DNA from: RHKX01 sp963745755
Lineage (GTDB): Bacteria; Actinomycetota; Thermoleophilia; Solirubrobacterales; 70-9
DNA length: 64,000 bases
Direction: 5' to 3'
Assembly (NCBI GenBank): GCA_963745755.1
Contig: CAVUYP010000002.1
Span: forward strand, 186,001-250,000
Shown here: in pieces, positions 16,883 through 24,413 of the stretch
How the letters are laid out: every line of letters begins with the position of its first letter
Numbering within the stretch: the stretch's first letter is position 1
Translations under genes and position numbers: made by a program
The notes under the pieces: model-generated
Database searches by the model: none
Seen by the model: the letters and a program-made list of their open reading frames with translations, nothing else
Told to the model about the DNA's origin: nothing

Positions 16883-18406
16883 ATGAGCGGCAGGGGCAGC
16901 GAAGCGACGAACGGAGCGGCGGACGGTGGCGAGCGGGCACGGTGGGTCGCCCTGGTCGTCCTCTGCGCGGGCGTGCTGATGATCGTCCTCGACGCGACCG
17001 TGGTCAACGTCGCCCTACCGGCGATCCAGGGAGATCTCGGTTTCTCGCAGTCCAGCCTCGCCTGGGTCGTCAACGCCTACCTGATCGCGTTCGGCGGCCT
17101 GCTGCTCCTCGCCGGCCGGCTCGGCGACCTGATCTCGCGTCGCGACGTCTTCCTCGTCGGCCTGCTCGTCTTCACGACCGCCTCGCTGGCCTGCGGCCTG
17201 GCGACGAGCCAGGCAATGCTCGTCGCCGCCCGTTTCGTCCAGGGGATCGGCGGCGCGATGACCGCGGCGGTCGTGCTCGGGATGATCGTGACGATGTTCC
17301 CGGAGCCCCGCGAGCAGGCGAAGGCGATCGGCGTCTACGCGTTCGTCGCATCGGCCGGCGGCTCGGTCGGCCTGCTCGCCGGCGGCGTCCTCACCGAGGC
17401 GATCAGCTGGCATTGGATCTTCTTCATCAACATCCCGATCGGGCTGCTCACCGGAGCGCTGTCGCTGCGGCTGCTCGAGCGCGATCGCGGACCGGGCCTC
17501 GGCCACGGCGCCGACGTGCTCGGCGCGATCCTGATCACATCCTCGCTGATGCTCGGCGTCTACACGATCGTCGAGCCGGCCGCGAAGGACGGCTGGGGCG
17601 ACGGCACCACGCTGGCGCTGTCGGCGGCGTCGTTGGCGCTCCTCGTCGGCTTCGTCATCCGCGAGTCGACGACCCGCAATCCGCTGGTGCCGCTGCGGAT
17701 CTTCCGCTCGCGGAACGTCTCCGGCGCCAACCTGATCCAGGCGCTGACGGTCGCCGGCATGTTCGGGCTGTTCTTCCTCGGGGTTCTCTACCTCCAGGAT
17801 GTGCTCGGTTACGACGCCCTCGAGACCGGGCTCGCATTCCTGCCGACGACGCTGGTGATGGGCACCCTGTCGGTCCGCTACGCGGAGCCGCTGATCATGC
17901 GATTCGGCGCCCGCCGGACCCTTCTGCCGGGGCTGGTGCTGATCGCGCTCGGCCTGGCGTTGTTCGCGATGGTTCCGGTCGACGGAACCTACCTCGCCGA
18001 CGTGCTGCCCTCGACGCTGCTGCTCGGTGCCGGCGTCGGCACCTGCTTCCCGGCGCTGATGACGCTGGCGATGTCGGGGGCCACCCGCGAGGACGCCGGC
18101 CTCGCCTCTGGCCTCGTCAACACGACCGCGCAGGTCGGTGCGGCGATCGGGCTGGCCGTTCTCGCGACCCTGTCGGCGAGCCGCACCGACGAGCTCCTGG
18201 CGTCGGGCAAGTCGACTCCGGTCGCCCTGACCGGAGGCTACGAGCTCTCCTTCTGGGTCGCCTCCGGCCTCGTCGTCGCCGCGATCGTCGTTGCCCTGAC
18301 CGTTCTCGAATCTGACGGCCCGGCCGGCCAGGAGTCGGAGGTGGGAGCCGATCCGCACGCCGAGCGACGCGGCGAGCCCGAGCCGGCGTACTCCGAGGCG
18401 GGCTGA
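16883..18406 (+). CDS. MFS drug exporter, DHA2 (EmrB/QacA) family, 14 TM
   Basis: 507 residues from ATG 16883, preceded by GAGGAG. Helix 1 is VALVVLCAGVLMIVLDATVV, with the family's LDxTVVNVALP motif; motif A follows as LLLLAGRLGDLISRR, and motif C-like Gly-rich helices are in GGSVGLLAGGVL. About fourteen TM helices are visible, as in QacA and EmrB. It exports hydrophobic drugs or metabolites with proton antiport. The convergent TetR gene ends 12 bases downstream, so the pair probably forms an inducible efflux module even though the genes are not in the same transcript. Confidence 0.88.
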   Translation: MSGRGSEATNGAADGGERARWVALVVLCAGVLMIVLDATVVNVALPAIQGDLGFSQSSLAWVVNAYLIAFGGLLLLAGRLGDLISRRDVFLVGLLVFTTASLACGLATSQAMLVAARFVQGIGGAMTAAVVLGMIVTMFPEPREQAKAIGVYAFVASAGGSVGLLAGGVLTEAISWHWIFFINIPIGLLTGALSLRLLERDRGPGLGHGADVLGAILITSSLMLGVYTIVEPAAKDGWGDGTTLALSAASLALLVGFVIRESTTRNPLVPLRIFRSRNVSGANLIQALTVAGMFGLFFLGVLYLQDVLGYDALETGLAFLPTTLVMGTLSVRYAEPLIMRFGARRTLLPGLVLIALGLALFAMVPVDGTYLADVLPSTLLLGAGVGTCFPALMTLAMSGATREDAGLASGLVNTTAQVGAAIGLAVLATLSASRTDELLASGKSTPVALTGGYELSFWVASGLVVAAIVVALTVLESDGPAGQESEVGADPHAERRGEPEPAYSEAG

Positions 18407-18418
18407 TCGGGCGGCGCC

Positions 18419-19015
18419 TCAGCGCGATGAGAGGTCGCCGATCATCGCGATCAGCGTCCTCGTCAACAGCCGGTGGACCTCTTCGCGCGAAGCCCGGCCG
18501 CGCTGCAGCCATTCGCCCGCGGCGGCTACGGCGGCGCCCTGGAAGACCCGCAGCGCCAGCAGCAGCTCCGCGGAGGGCTCGCCGCCGCCGGTGTGGTTGC
18601 GTGCCATCCGCATGACGACGTCGTCTCGCGCCTGCGCCATGATCGCCGCCGCGCCCTCGTCGTGCCCGAGCCCGCCCCGGGAACCGAACAGCATCGAGAG
18701 GATCTCGTGGTGGCGCTCGAAGCCGTCGAGGAACCGCGCCGTGTTGAGCGCGACGAGCTCCTCGAGCGGCAGGTCGGGGCGGTCGGTGACGACCATCTCC
18801 GGCAGCCCCGCGGCGAGATCGGCGACCACGGCCAGGTAGAGATCGCGCTTGGTCCCGAAGTAGTGGTTGACGAGCCCGGTCGTCACCCCGGCCCGGGCGG
18901 CGACGGCCTCCATCGACGCCTCCGCGTAGTCGTCGGCGACGAACACCTCCCGCGCTGCGGCGAGGATCTGCTCGCGGCGGACGCTGGGATCGAGACGGGT
19001 GCGGGCGGCGGCCAT
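18419..19015 (-). CDS. TetR/AcrR family transcriptional regulator
   Basis: 198 residues. The N-terminal HTH is RREQILAAAREVFVADDYAE, then VAARAGVTTGLVNHYFGTKRDLYLAV, with the recognition helix TGLVNHYF typical of TetR. The C-terminal ligand domain is about 140 residues. The gene reads away from the NADP oxidoreductase gene and towards the DHA2 exporter, so it could control either or itself. A dyad (19045-19063) lies 30 bases upstream of its start and is the likely operator. Confidence 0.9.
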   Translation of the reverse strand: MAAARTRLDPSVRREQILAAAREVFVADDYAEASMEAVAARAGVTTGLVNHYFGTKRDLYLAVVADLAAGLPEMVVTDRPDLPLEELVALNTARFLDGFERHHEILSMLFGSRGGLGHDEGAAAIMAQARDDVVMRMARNHTGGGEPSAELLLALRVFQGAAVAAAGEWLQRGRASREEVHRLLTRTLIAMIGDLSSR

Positions 19016-19044
19016 CCGGCGCCAGCATACCCGCGGCCGACCGG

Positions 19045-19063
19045 TATTGACTGCCGTTCAATA
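19045..19063. promoter_or_regulatory. Inverted repeat TATTGA-n7-TCAATA, likely TetR operator
   Basis: Perfect 6-base arms around CTGCCGT, 30 bases upstream of the TetR start codon and about 260 from the divergent oxidoreductase gene. Size and symmetry fit TetR-family operators; assignment is by position. Confidence 0.6.
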
Positions 19064-19087
19064 GCCCGCGGCCGGGCCCCGATTCCC

Positions 19088-19168
19088 GCCGAGGTGGGAG
19101 CCAAGCCCCGCCGAGGTCGGAGCCAAGCCCCGCCGAGGTGGGAGCCAAGCCCGCCGAGGTGGAGGAAA
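19088..19168. repeat. 22-bp tandem repeat (about four units) running into a REP-like element
   Basis: Units begin with GCCGAGG at 19088, 19110, 19132 and 19153 (periods 22, 22, 21) and follow the pattern GCCGAGGTGGGAGCCAAGCC. The last unit merges into the left arm of REP-like copy 3. It lies in the 309-base gap between tetR and the NADP oxidoreductase. No protein reading of it is convincing. Confidence 0.75.
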
Positions 19169-19203
19169 GGGGCAACTGTCACCGGTTTCCTCGACCTCGG
19201 CGG
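19151..19203. repeat. REP-like palindromic element, copy 3 (inverted)
   Basis: Arms 19151-19168 and 19186-19203 pair with one mismatch; the loop GGGGCAACTGTCACCGG is the reverse complement of the GGTGAC-n2-TTGCC loop seen in copies 1 and 2, so this copy is in the opposite orientation. Confidence 0.75.
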
Positions 19204-19324
19204 TGGTTGGGGGTTGGGGGTTGGGGGCGGGAGCGGCGGCGGCGGAGGATCGGGGGAGTGGCGGCGGGGAGGGTCGGACCTGGGAGTCTGGTTCGTGCAG
19301 ATCCGAAACCGAGGAGGCACATCG

Positions 19325-20338
19325 ATGTCCGAGAGCAACCGCCGCTACCTGCTTCGCGAGCGCCCGCAGGGGCGCGTCGTCGCCGACAACTTCGAGCTCG
19401 TCAGCGAGCCGGTGCCGGAGATCGGTCCCGGCGAGGCGCTGGTCAGGGTCGAGTACATCTCCGTCGATCCGACGAACCGGGGCTGGCTCAACGACACGCC
19501 GACCTACCTGCCCCCGGTCGGGATCGGCGAGGTCGTCCGCGCCGGCGGGCTCGGCCGCGTCGTCGCCTCCAACAACCCCGCCTACAACGAGGGTCAGCTC
19601 GTCCAGGGCTTCACCGGCTGGCAGGATTGGCTCGTCGCCTCCGACGAGGCGCCGCTGCTGCCGGTCAACGAGGTGGCGGGCGTCGAGTCGCCGAGCGCCT
19701 ACCTCGGGGTCCTCGGCATGACCGGCCTGACCGCGTGGGTCGGGATCCGCGAGATCGCCAAGCCGCAGGAGGGGGAGACCGTGGTCGTCTCCGCCGCCGC
19801 CGGCGCCGTCGGCTCGGTCGCCGGCCAGCTCGCCAAGGCCGACGGGGCGCGGGTCGTCGGCATCGCCGGCGGGCCCGAGAAGTGCGCGCTGCTGACCGAC
19901 CGGCTCGGCTTCGACGCCGCCGTCGACTACAAGGCGGACGGCTGGCAGCAGCAGCTCGCCGCGGCGACCCCGGAAGGCATCGACGTCGACTTCGAGAACG
20001 TCGGCGGCGAGATCATGGAGGTCGTCTTCGCGCGGATCAACCTCAACGCCCGGATTGCCCTCTGCGGCCTGATCTCCGGCTACAACGCCGACGACCCGCC
20101 ACCCGGCCCGCGCAGCTTCGGCAACCTGCTGATCAAGCGGGCGATGCTGCGCGGCTTCATCGTCCTCGATCACTTCGGCAAGGCACCGCAGGCAGCGGCG
20201 GACATCGGCGGGCTGCTCGTCGAGGGCCGGATCGAGCCGCTGGAGACCGTCGTCGACGGCTTCGAGCGGCTCCCGGAGGCTCTCAACATGCTGTTCGACG
20301 GCGCCAACACCGGCAAGCTCTCGGTCCGGATCGCCTGA
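19325..20338 (+). CDS. NADP-dependent medium-chain oxidoreductase (prostaglandin/leukotriene reductase type)
   Basis: 337 residues, zinc-independent MDR family. The N-terminal GroES-like domain includes VRVEYISVDPTNRGWLND, typical of the PTGR/YfmJ group. The Rossmann motif AAAGAVGSVAGQLAK (about residues 158-172) and the GIAGGPEKCALL segment set NADPH preference. ARINLNARIALCGLISGYN is also a group marker. These enzymes reduce alpha,beta-unsaturated ketones and aldehydes. Start ATG 19325 has GAGGAGG upstream; longer upstream frames run through the repeats and are rejected. It is divergent from tetR, which could control it in response to reactive carbonyls. Confidence 0.88.
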   Translation: MSESNRRYLLRERPQGRVVADNFELVSEPVPEIGPGEALVRVEYISVDPTNRGWLNDTPTYLPPVGIGEVVRAGGLGRVVASNNPAYNEGQLVQGFTGWQDWLVASDEAPLLPVNEVAGVESPSAYLGVLGMTGLTAWVGIREIAKPQEGETVVVSAAAGAVGSVAGQLAKADGARVVGIAGGPEKCALLTDRLGFDAAVDYKADGWQQQLAAATPEGIDVDFENVGGEIMEVVFARINLNARIALCGLISGYNADDPPPGPRSFGNLLIKRAMLRGFIVLDHFGKAPQAAADIGGLLVEGRIEPLETVVDGFERLPEALNMLFDGANTGKLSVRIA

Positions 20339-20362
20339 GCCCGCAACGGCGGCGTGCGGTAG

Positions 20363-20386
20363 CTTCCCGGCCGGTGCGCCGGGAAG
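20363..20386 (+). terminator. Hairpin after the NADP oxidoreductase gene
   Basis: Nine-base perfect stem CTTCCCGGC / GCCGGGAAG with a six-base loop, 25 bases past the stop. No U-run follows, so it may be a weak or Rho-aided terminator. Confidence 0.4.
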
Positions 20387-20442
20387 TCTGGTCGGCAACG
20401 CGTTTTGCCGATCCCTGATCTCATCCCCGAGCCGAGGCCGCA

Positions 20443-21705
20443 ATGGCGGTAGCAGTCGCCACGTTCCTGATCGCCCTGGCGCTGATCGCCAGCGAGCGCC
20501 TGCACCGGACCAAGGTGGCGCTGCTCGGCGCCGCGCTGGTCATCCTCTTCGTGCCCGGCTTCGGCCAGGAGATGGCGATCGAGTCGGTCGACTTCAACAC
20601 GATCGGGCTGCTCGCGGGGATGATGATCCTCGTCTACCTGACCCAGCAGACCGGGATCTACGACTACATCGCGATCCGGGCCGGTCAGATCTCCCGCGGC
20701 GAGCCGCTACGCGTCGTCCTCAGTCTCGCCTGCACGACGGCGCTCCTGTCGGCGTTCCTCGACAACCTGACGACGGTCCTGCTGATCGTCCCGATCACCT
20801 TCCTGCTCGCCGACGCACTCGACATCGACCCGATCCCGCTGATCATCATCGAGGTGATGGCCTCGAACATCGGCGGCACCGCGACCCTGATCGGCGACCC
20901 GCCGAACATCATCATCGCCGGCGCCACCGGCCTGACCTTCAACGAGTTCATCGTCAACCTGGCGCCGATCGTCGCCGTCACCTTCGTCGTCGTCATCGCC
21001 GGCCTCTACGGGTTCTACCGGCGACGGCTGCAGATCGAGCCGAAGAACCGCACCCTGGTCATGGAGCTCGACGCCCGGGCCTCGATCCGCGACAGCGACG
21101 AGCTGCGCCGCACCCTCCCGGTCCTCGTCCTCACCGTCCTCGCCTTCTTCGTCCACCAGCTGATCGGCGTCGAGCCGGCGACGGTGGCGCTGACCGGCGC
21201 CGCGGTGGGATTGCTGGTGACCCGGATCCCGATCGAGACGGCGCTCGCGAAGATCGAGTGGCCGACGTTGTTCTTCTTCGTGGCGCTGTTCGTGATGGTC
21301 GGCGCCCTCGAGGAGACCGGGGCGATCGATCACGTTGCCGAGGCCGTCAAGGACATCACCGACGGCAATCGCACCGCCGAGCTGATCGGGATTCTCTGGA
21401 TCGGCGGCGTCGGCTCCGCCGTCGTCGACAACATCCCGTTCACGACGGCGATGATCCCGGTCGTCAGGGAGCTGAACGTGGGCGGGGGTGACGACGCCTA
21501 CTGGTGGTCGCTGGCGCTCGGCGCCTGCTTCGGCGGCAACGCGACGATCATCGCCGCCGCCGCCAACGTCGCCGCCGCCGGCCTGACCGAGCGGGCCGGG
21601 CGGCCGATCGGATTCGTCGCGTTCCTCAAGGTCGGCATCCCGGTCACGGTCACGTCGCTGCTGATCGCAACCGGCTACGTGATGATGCGATACGTGGTGG
21701 TATAG
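20443..21705 (+). CDS. ArsB/NhaD family ion transporter
   Basis: 420 residues with about ten to twelve TM helices. Family markers are visible: LSAFLDNLTTVLLIVPITF and SNIGGTATLIGDPPNIIIAG, the paired loop motifs of the IT superfamily (ArsB, NhaD, P-protein), mirrored in the second half by SAVVDNIPFTTAMIPV and FGGNATIIAAAANV. It could carry Na+/H+, arsenite or an organic acid; no ars genes are adjacent and the NhaD/P-protein resemblance is stronger. The CBS-domain gene 7 bases downstream is probably co-translated and may gate it. Confidence 0.85.
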   Translation: MAVAVATFLIALALIASERLHRTKVALLGAALVILFVPGFGQEMAIESVDFNTIGLLAGMMILVYLTQQTGIYDYIAIRAGQISRGEPLRVVLSLACTTALLSAFLDNLTTVLLIVPITFLLADALDIDPIPLIIIEVMASNIGGTATLIGDPPNIIIAGATGLTFNEFIVNLAPIVAVTFVVVIAGLYGFYRRRLQIEPKNRTLVMELDARASIRDSDELRRTLPVLVLTVLAFFVHQLIGVEPATVALTGAAVGLLVTRIPIETALAKIEWPTLFFFVALFVMVGALEETGAIDHVAEAVKDITDGNRTAELIGILWIGGVGSAVVDNIPFTTAMIPVVRELNVGGGDDAYWWSLALGACFGGNATIIAAAANVAAAGLTERAGRPIGFVAFLKVGIPVTVTSLLIATGYVMMRYVVV

Positions 21706-21712
21706 AGGCTGA

Positions 21713-22177
21713 ATGCCGGATTCGATCGTCCAATCGGTGATCCGCGAGGTCGAGCCGCTCGGCGCTGACGAGTTGATCGGCGTCGCCGCCCGTCGCGTCC
21801 TCGACAGCGGCCTGCCGGCCCTGCCGGCGGTCGAAGAGGACGGCAGCTTCGCCGGCATCTTCGGCGAGCGCGAGTTCATGACCGCGCTGTTTCCCGGCTA
21901 CGTCGGCGAGCTCGGCTCGGCGGCGATGATCAAGCGCTCGATCGACGACACGATCGAGCGCCGCCTCACCTGCCGGATGCAGCCGATCCGCGACTACCTG
22001 ACCGTCGACCACGTCAACGTCGACGACGAGTACTCCGACACCCAGTTGGCCGAGACCTTCCTCCACCACCGAGTGCTGATCGTGCCGATCTCGACCGCGG
22101 GCCGCGTCCACGCCGTCGTCACCCGGGCCGACTTCTTCTCGGAGCTGTTCGCCAAGTTCGAGTCGGCGGGGGGCTGA
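21713..22177 (+). CDS. CBS domain protein, likely transporter partner
   Basis: 154 residues carrying a CBS pair. CBS1 runs over VIGVAARRVLDSGLPALPA-type sequence (residues 20-50), and CBS2 includes QLAETFLHHRVLIVPISTAGRVHAVVTRADFF near the C-terminus. CBS pairs bind adenosine nucleotides and report energy state. The gap to the transporter gene is 7 bases, so it likely modulates that transporter, as CBS domains do when fused to CLC or MgtE channels. No membrane helix. Confidence 0.82.
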   Translation: MPDSIVQSVIREVEPLGADELIGVAARRVLDSGLPALPAVEEDGSFAGIFGEREFMTALFPGYVGELGSAAMIKRSIDDTIERRLTCRMQPIRDYLTVDHVNVDDEYSDTQLAETFLHHRVLIVPISTAGRVHAVVTRADFFSELFAKFESAGG

Positions 22178-22205
22178 AGGCGGCAGGCTCGACCCGTCGG
22201 CCGCA

Positions 22206-22970
22206 TCAACGACGCCCGAAGCGTGGAGCCGAGGCAACCCGGCTCAACAGACGGCCCGATCGTCTTTCCATGGCGGTCGTGTCCATGAGCGATCGGCAGT
22301 GTGCGAGTGCATAACCGTTGCCGCCCGGGTGCATTCGTGCGAGAGCGCCGCGTGGAAGCTCTGCGGCGAACTGTCGCTGCTGGCGGAAGTTGATCATCGC
22401 GTCGCATCTTGCGGCGACGATCAGTGTCGGCTGATCGAGGTTGGCCACATGGTTGACAGGGCTCAGCCTCCCCGCACGGTCACCGAATGCCGTCGCCGCC
22501 ATACGCTCACCGGGCGAGGATTGAGGCATACCGCCCCAATCGAGGAGGTCGGGCGGCCCGGAGATTGCGATCACGCAGTCGACTCTGCGGCGCCACGCAA
22601 CCGCGAGGGCGATCTGGGCCCCGGCGGACACTCCGGACGTGCAGATAGGAGCACCGGGGTGGTGCGCTCGGACCTTGTCGAATGCGGCTGTCCCATCCTC
22701 GACGGAGTGATTGGTTCGATAGCCGACATTGAACGTCCGGTACCCGTACCGGGTGTACTCCGAGATCAGCCAACCGGCAGCGCGGTCGGCACGCTGACCC
22801 AGGTCTCCCAGCCAACCGCCGCCGTGGAAGGAGATCATGATCCCTCGCGTGGGTCCAGGCGGCCGGTTGTCCGAAAGGTAGAAGTCGGAGCTGCGAGAAA
22901 CCGATGGAATCAACAGCGACAGCAGCACGACCCAGAAAGTGCATGCCAGCACTCGTCTTCTCGTTCTCAT
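22206..22970 (-). CDS. Secreted alpha/beta hydrolase (esterase/lipase-like) under riboswitch control
   Basis: 254 residues with a Sec signal peptide (RTRRRVLACTFWVVLLSLL, then a small-residue region around VSRSSD). The oxyanion loop MISFHGGGW and nucleophile elbow SGVSAGAQIALA (S115) are clear; Asp in AARCDAMI and His in GGNGYALAH complete a plausible triad. Prolyl-oligopeptidase/BD-FAE-like hydrolases of this type cleave esters outside the cell. Codon use is foreign to the window: AGA appears repeatedly at the start (codons 2, 4 and 5), and the region is less GC-rich, suggesting recent acquisition. AAAGGACGG lies before ATG 22970, inside a GEMM-I riboswitch. Confidence 0.8.
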   Translation of the reverse strand: MRTRRRVLACTFWVVLLSLLIPSVSRSSDFYLSDNRPPGPTRGIMISFHGGGWLGDLGQRADRAAGWLISEYTRYGYRTFNVGYRTNHSVEDGTAAFDKVRAHHPGAPICTSGVSAGAQIALAVAWRRRVDCVIAISGPPDLLDWGGMPQSSPGERMAATAFGDRAGRLSPVNHVANLDQPTLIVAARCDAMINFRQQRQFAAELPRGALARMHPGGNGYALAHCRSLMDTTAMERRSGRLLSRVASAPRFGRR

Positions 22971-22972
22971 CG

Positions 22973-23066
22973 ATCCGTCCTTTCGGCAACGGGGCTGCCT
23001 GGCTTCGCCAGGCCCCTTGTTTTGCGTCCCCACCTCACGGTGGGTTTGCCTTTGTTCGAGGCGGAT
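22973..23066 (-). promoter_or_regulatory. GEMM-I (c-di-GMP-I) riboswitch upstream of the hydrolase
   Basis: On the minus strand the leader shows every GEMM-I landmark in order. P1 is AUCCGCC (23066-23060) pairing with GGACGGAU (22980-22973), one A bulged. Then come the AAAGGCAAACC strand, a CCCACC-GUGA-GGUGGG hairpin with a GNRA loop, the signature GGGACGCAAAA, the GGGGCCUGGC...GCCAGGCAGCCCC stem, and GUUGCCGAA pairing back to GGCAAAC. The start codon is two bases past P1, and the Shine-Dalgarno AAAGGACGG lies within the P1 3' strand, so ligand binding should hide it (translational OFF). A TACATT -10 candidate lies at 23079-23084. The ligand could be c-di-GMP or a related dinucleotide. Confidence 0.87.
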
Positions 23067-23084
23067 GCCCCCTCAAGCAATGTA

Positions 23085-23408
23085 GATGGTCTTGACAGCA
23101 GTCGTCGATCGCGGCGAAAGCGCGCGATTCCTCCCGCGTGCCCTCACCGCCGGAACCGAAGCCACCGCCCGGTATCCGATGCGGGATGGGGCAGGAAGTC
23201 CAGCATTCACCCAATTGCCATCGGCAGTGGAGCGGCCGGCGCCAACCCATATCGGGGCGATGGGGACGGCTCTCGCCGCCTGTCTGAGGCGCGATGAGAG
23301 GGCCGGGACCGGCCCGGCCCGTCCTGTACAAAGGGACGTTCGGCGGGGGCGCGATTAGTTTCCGGTCGCGCCGGGGTCGAACTCGGAAACGACCGTAGAA
23401 GGAGTTGC
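23085..23408. other. Intergenic region without a recognisable gene
   Basis: Between the riboswitch promoter and the ABC exporter. Short frames on both strands lack ribosome sites and family features. GC and word use are less extreme than elsewhere, like the hydrolase gene, and the stretch may be part of the same acquired segment. The promoter of the exporter operon must lie at its right end; GAAGGAG is at 23398-23404. Confidence 0.5.
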
Positions 23409-24413
23409 ATGACGGAGCGAAGTAACGACCGGCCGGCGATCTCGGTCTCCGGGCTGGTCAAGTCCTACGGGGACGTCCGCGCCCTCGACGGCATCGATCT
23501 CGAGGCCGAGCGCGGCACCGTCCTCGGCGTGCTCGGCCCGAACGGGGCCGGCAAGACGACCGCGGTGCGGGTGCTGACGACCCTGCTGAAGCCGGACGCC
23601 GGCAGCGCCGAGGTGATCGGCCTCGACGTCGTCGACGATGCCCCGGCGCTGCGCTCCGAGATCGGCCTCGCCGGCCAGTACGCGGCAGTCGACGAGAACC
23701 TGACCGGGGCCGAGAACCTGGTCATGGTCGGGCGCCTCTACGGCAAGCGCCGCGCCGACGCCGGCGCGCGCGCCGGCGAGCTGCTCGAGCGCTTCGGCCT
23801 CGCCGACGCCGCCGACCGGATCGTCAAGACCTACTCGGGCGGGATGCGGCGCCGGCTCGACCTCGCGGCGGCGCTGGTCGCCGACCCGCCGGTGCTGTTC
23901 CTCGACGAGCCGACGACCGGGCTCGACCCGCGCAGCCGGCTCGACCTCTGGGAGACGATCGAGGGTCTCGCCGCGAAGGGGACGACGGTGTTGCTGACGA
24001 CCCAGTACCTCGACGAGGCCGATCGCCTCGCCGACCGGATCGCGGTCATCGATCGCGGCCGGGTGATCGCCGACGGCACCGCCGACGAGCTCAAGGAGCG
24101 GGTCGGCGGCCTCCGCGTCGAGGTCCACGTCACCGATCCGGCGACCGCCCCGTCCGCGGCCGAGATCCTCGCGCCGATGTCGGAGGAGGCGCCGACGGTC
24201 GAGGGCGCCAAGGTGAGCGTCAAGGTCAGCCGGGAGACCGGCACGATCATGGAGGCGGCCCGCCGGCTCGATCATGCCGGTATCGACGCCGACGACGTCG
24301 CGGTCCGCCGCCCGACCCTCGACGACGTGTTCCTGACCCTGACCGGCCGTGAGCTCAGCCCCGAGGAGAGCGCCGAGCAGGCCGAGTCCGAGCACGAGGA
24401 GGTGGCGGCATGA
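23409..24413 (+). CDS. ABC transporter ATP-binding protein, DrrA (daunorubicin resistance) family
   Basis: 334 residues. Walker A GPNGAGKTT, signature KTYSGGMRRRLDL, Walker B VLFLDEPTTGLDP and the switch His replaced by Gln in LLTTQYLDEADRL, a DrrA-type feature. The C-terminal 110-residue extension (VHVTDPATAPSAAEIL through PTLDDVFLTLTG) is the DrrA-family regulatory domain. It powers the permease encoded next, whose ATG overlaps its stop. Likely exports a hydrophobic natural product, drug or lipid; no biosynthetic genes are adjacent. GAAGGAG sits 4 bases before the start. Confidence 0.9.
   Translation: MTERSNDRPAISVSGLVKSYGDVRALDGIDLEAERGTVLGVLGPNGAGKTTAVRVLTTLLKPDAGSAEVIGLDVVDDAPALRSEIGLAGQYAAVDENLTGAENLVMVGRLYGKRRADAGARAGELLERFGLADAADRIVKTYSGGMRRRLDLAAALVADPPVLFLDEPTTGLDPRSRLDLWETIEGLAAKGTTVLLTTQYLDEADRLADRIAVIDRGRVIADGTADELKERVGGLRVEVHVTDPATAPSAAEILAPMSEEAPTVEGAKVSVKVSRETGTIMEAARRLDHAGIDADDVAVRRPTLDDVFLTLTGRELSPEESAEQAESEHEEVAA

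Noticed and set aside
15303..16940. Long open frame on the minus strand (over 500 residues)
   Set aside because: Composition is Arg/Gly/Asp-biased, it is antisense to the ZIP and SAP-like genes, and it has no family features. Frames like this arise freely in very GC-rich DNA.
18473..19324. N-terminal extension of the NADP oxidoreductase frame
   Set aside because: It would run through the tetR region and the tandem repeats. The ATG at 19325 has GAGGAGG and gives the family's normal N-terminus.
22991..23018. Hairpin GCCTGGC/GCCAGGC followed by a T-rich run on the plus strand, looking like a plus-strand terminator
   Set aside because: There is no plus-strand gene ending there, and the sequence is the P3 stem of the GEMM-I riboswitch on the minus strand.
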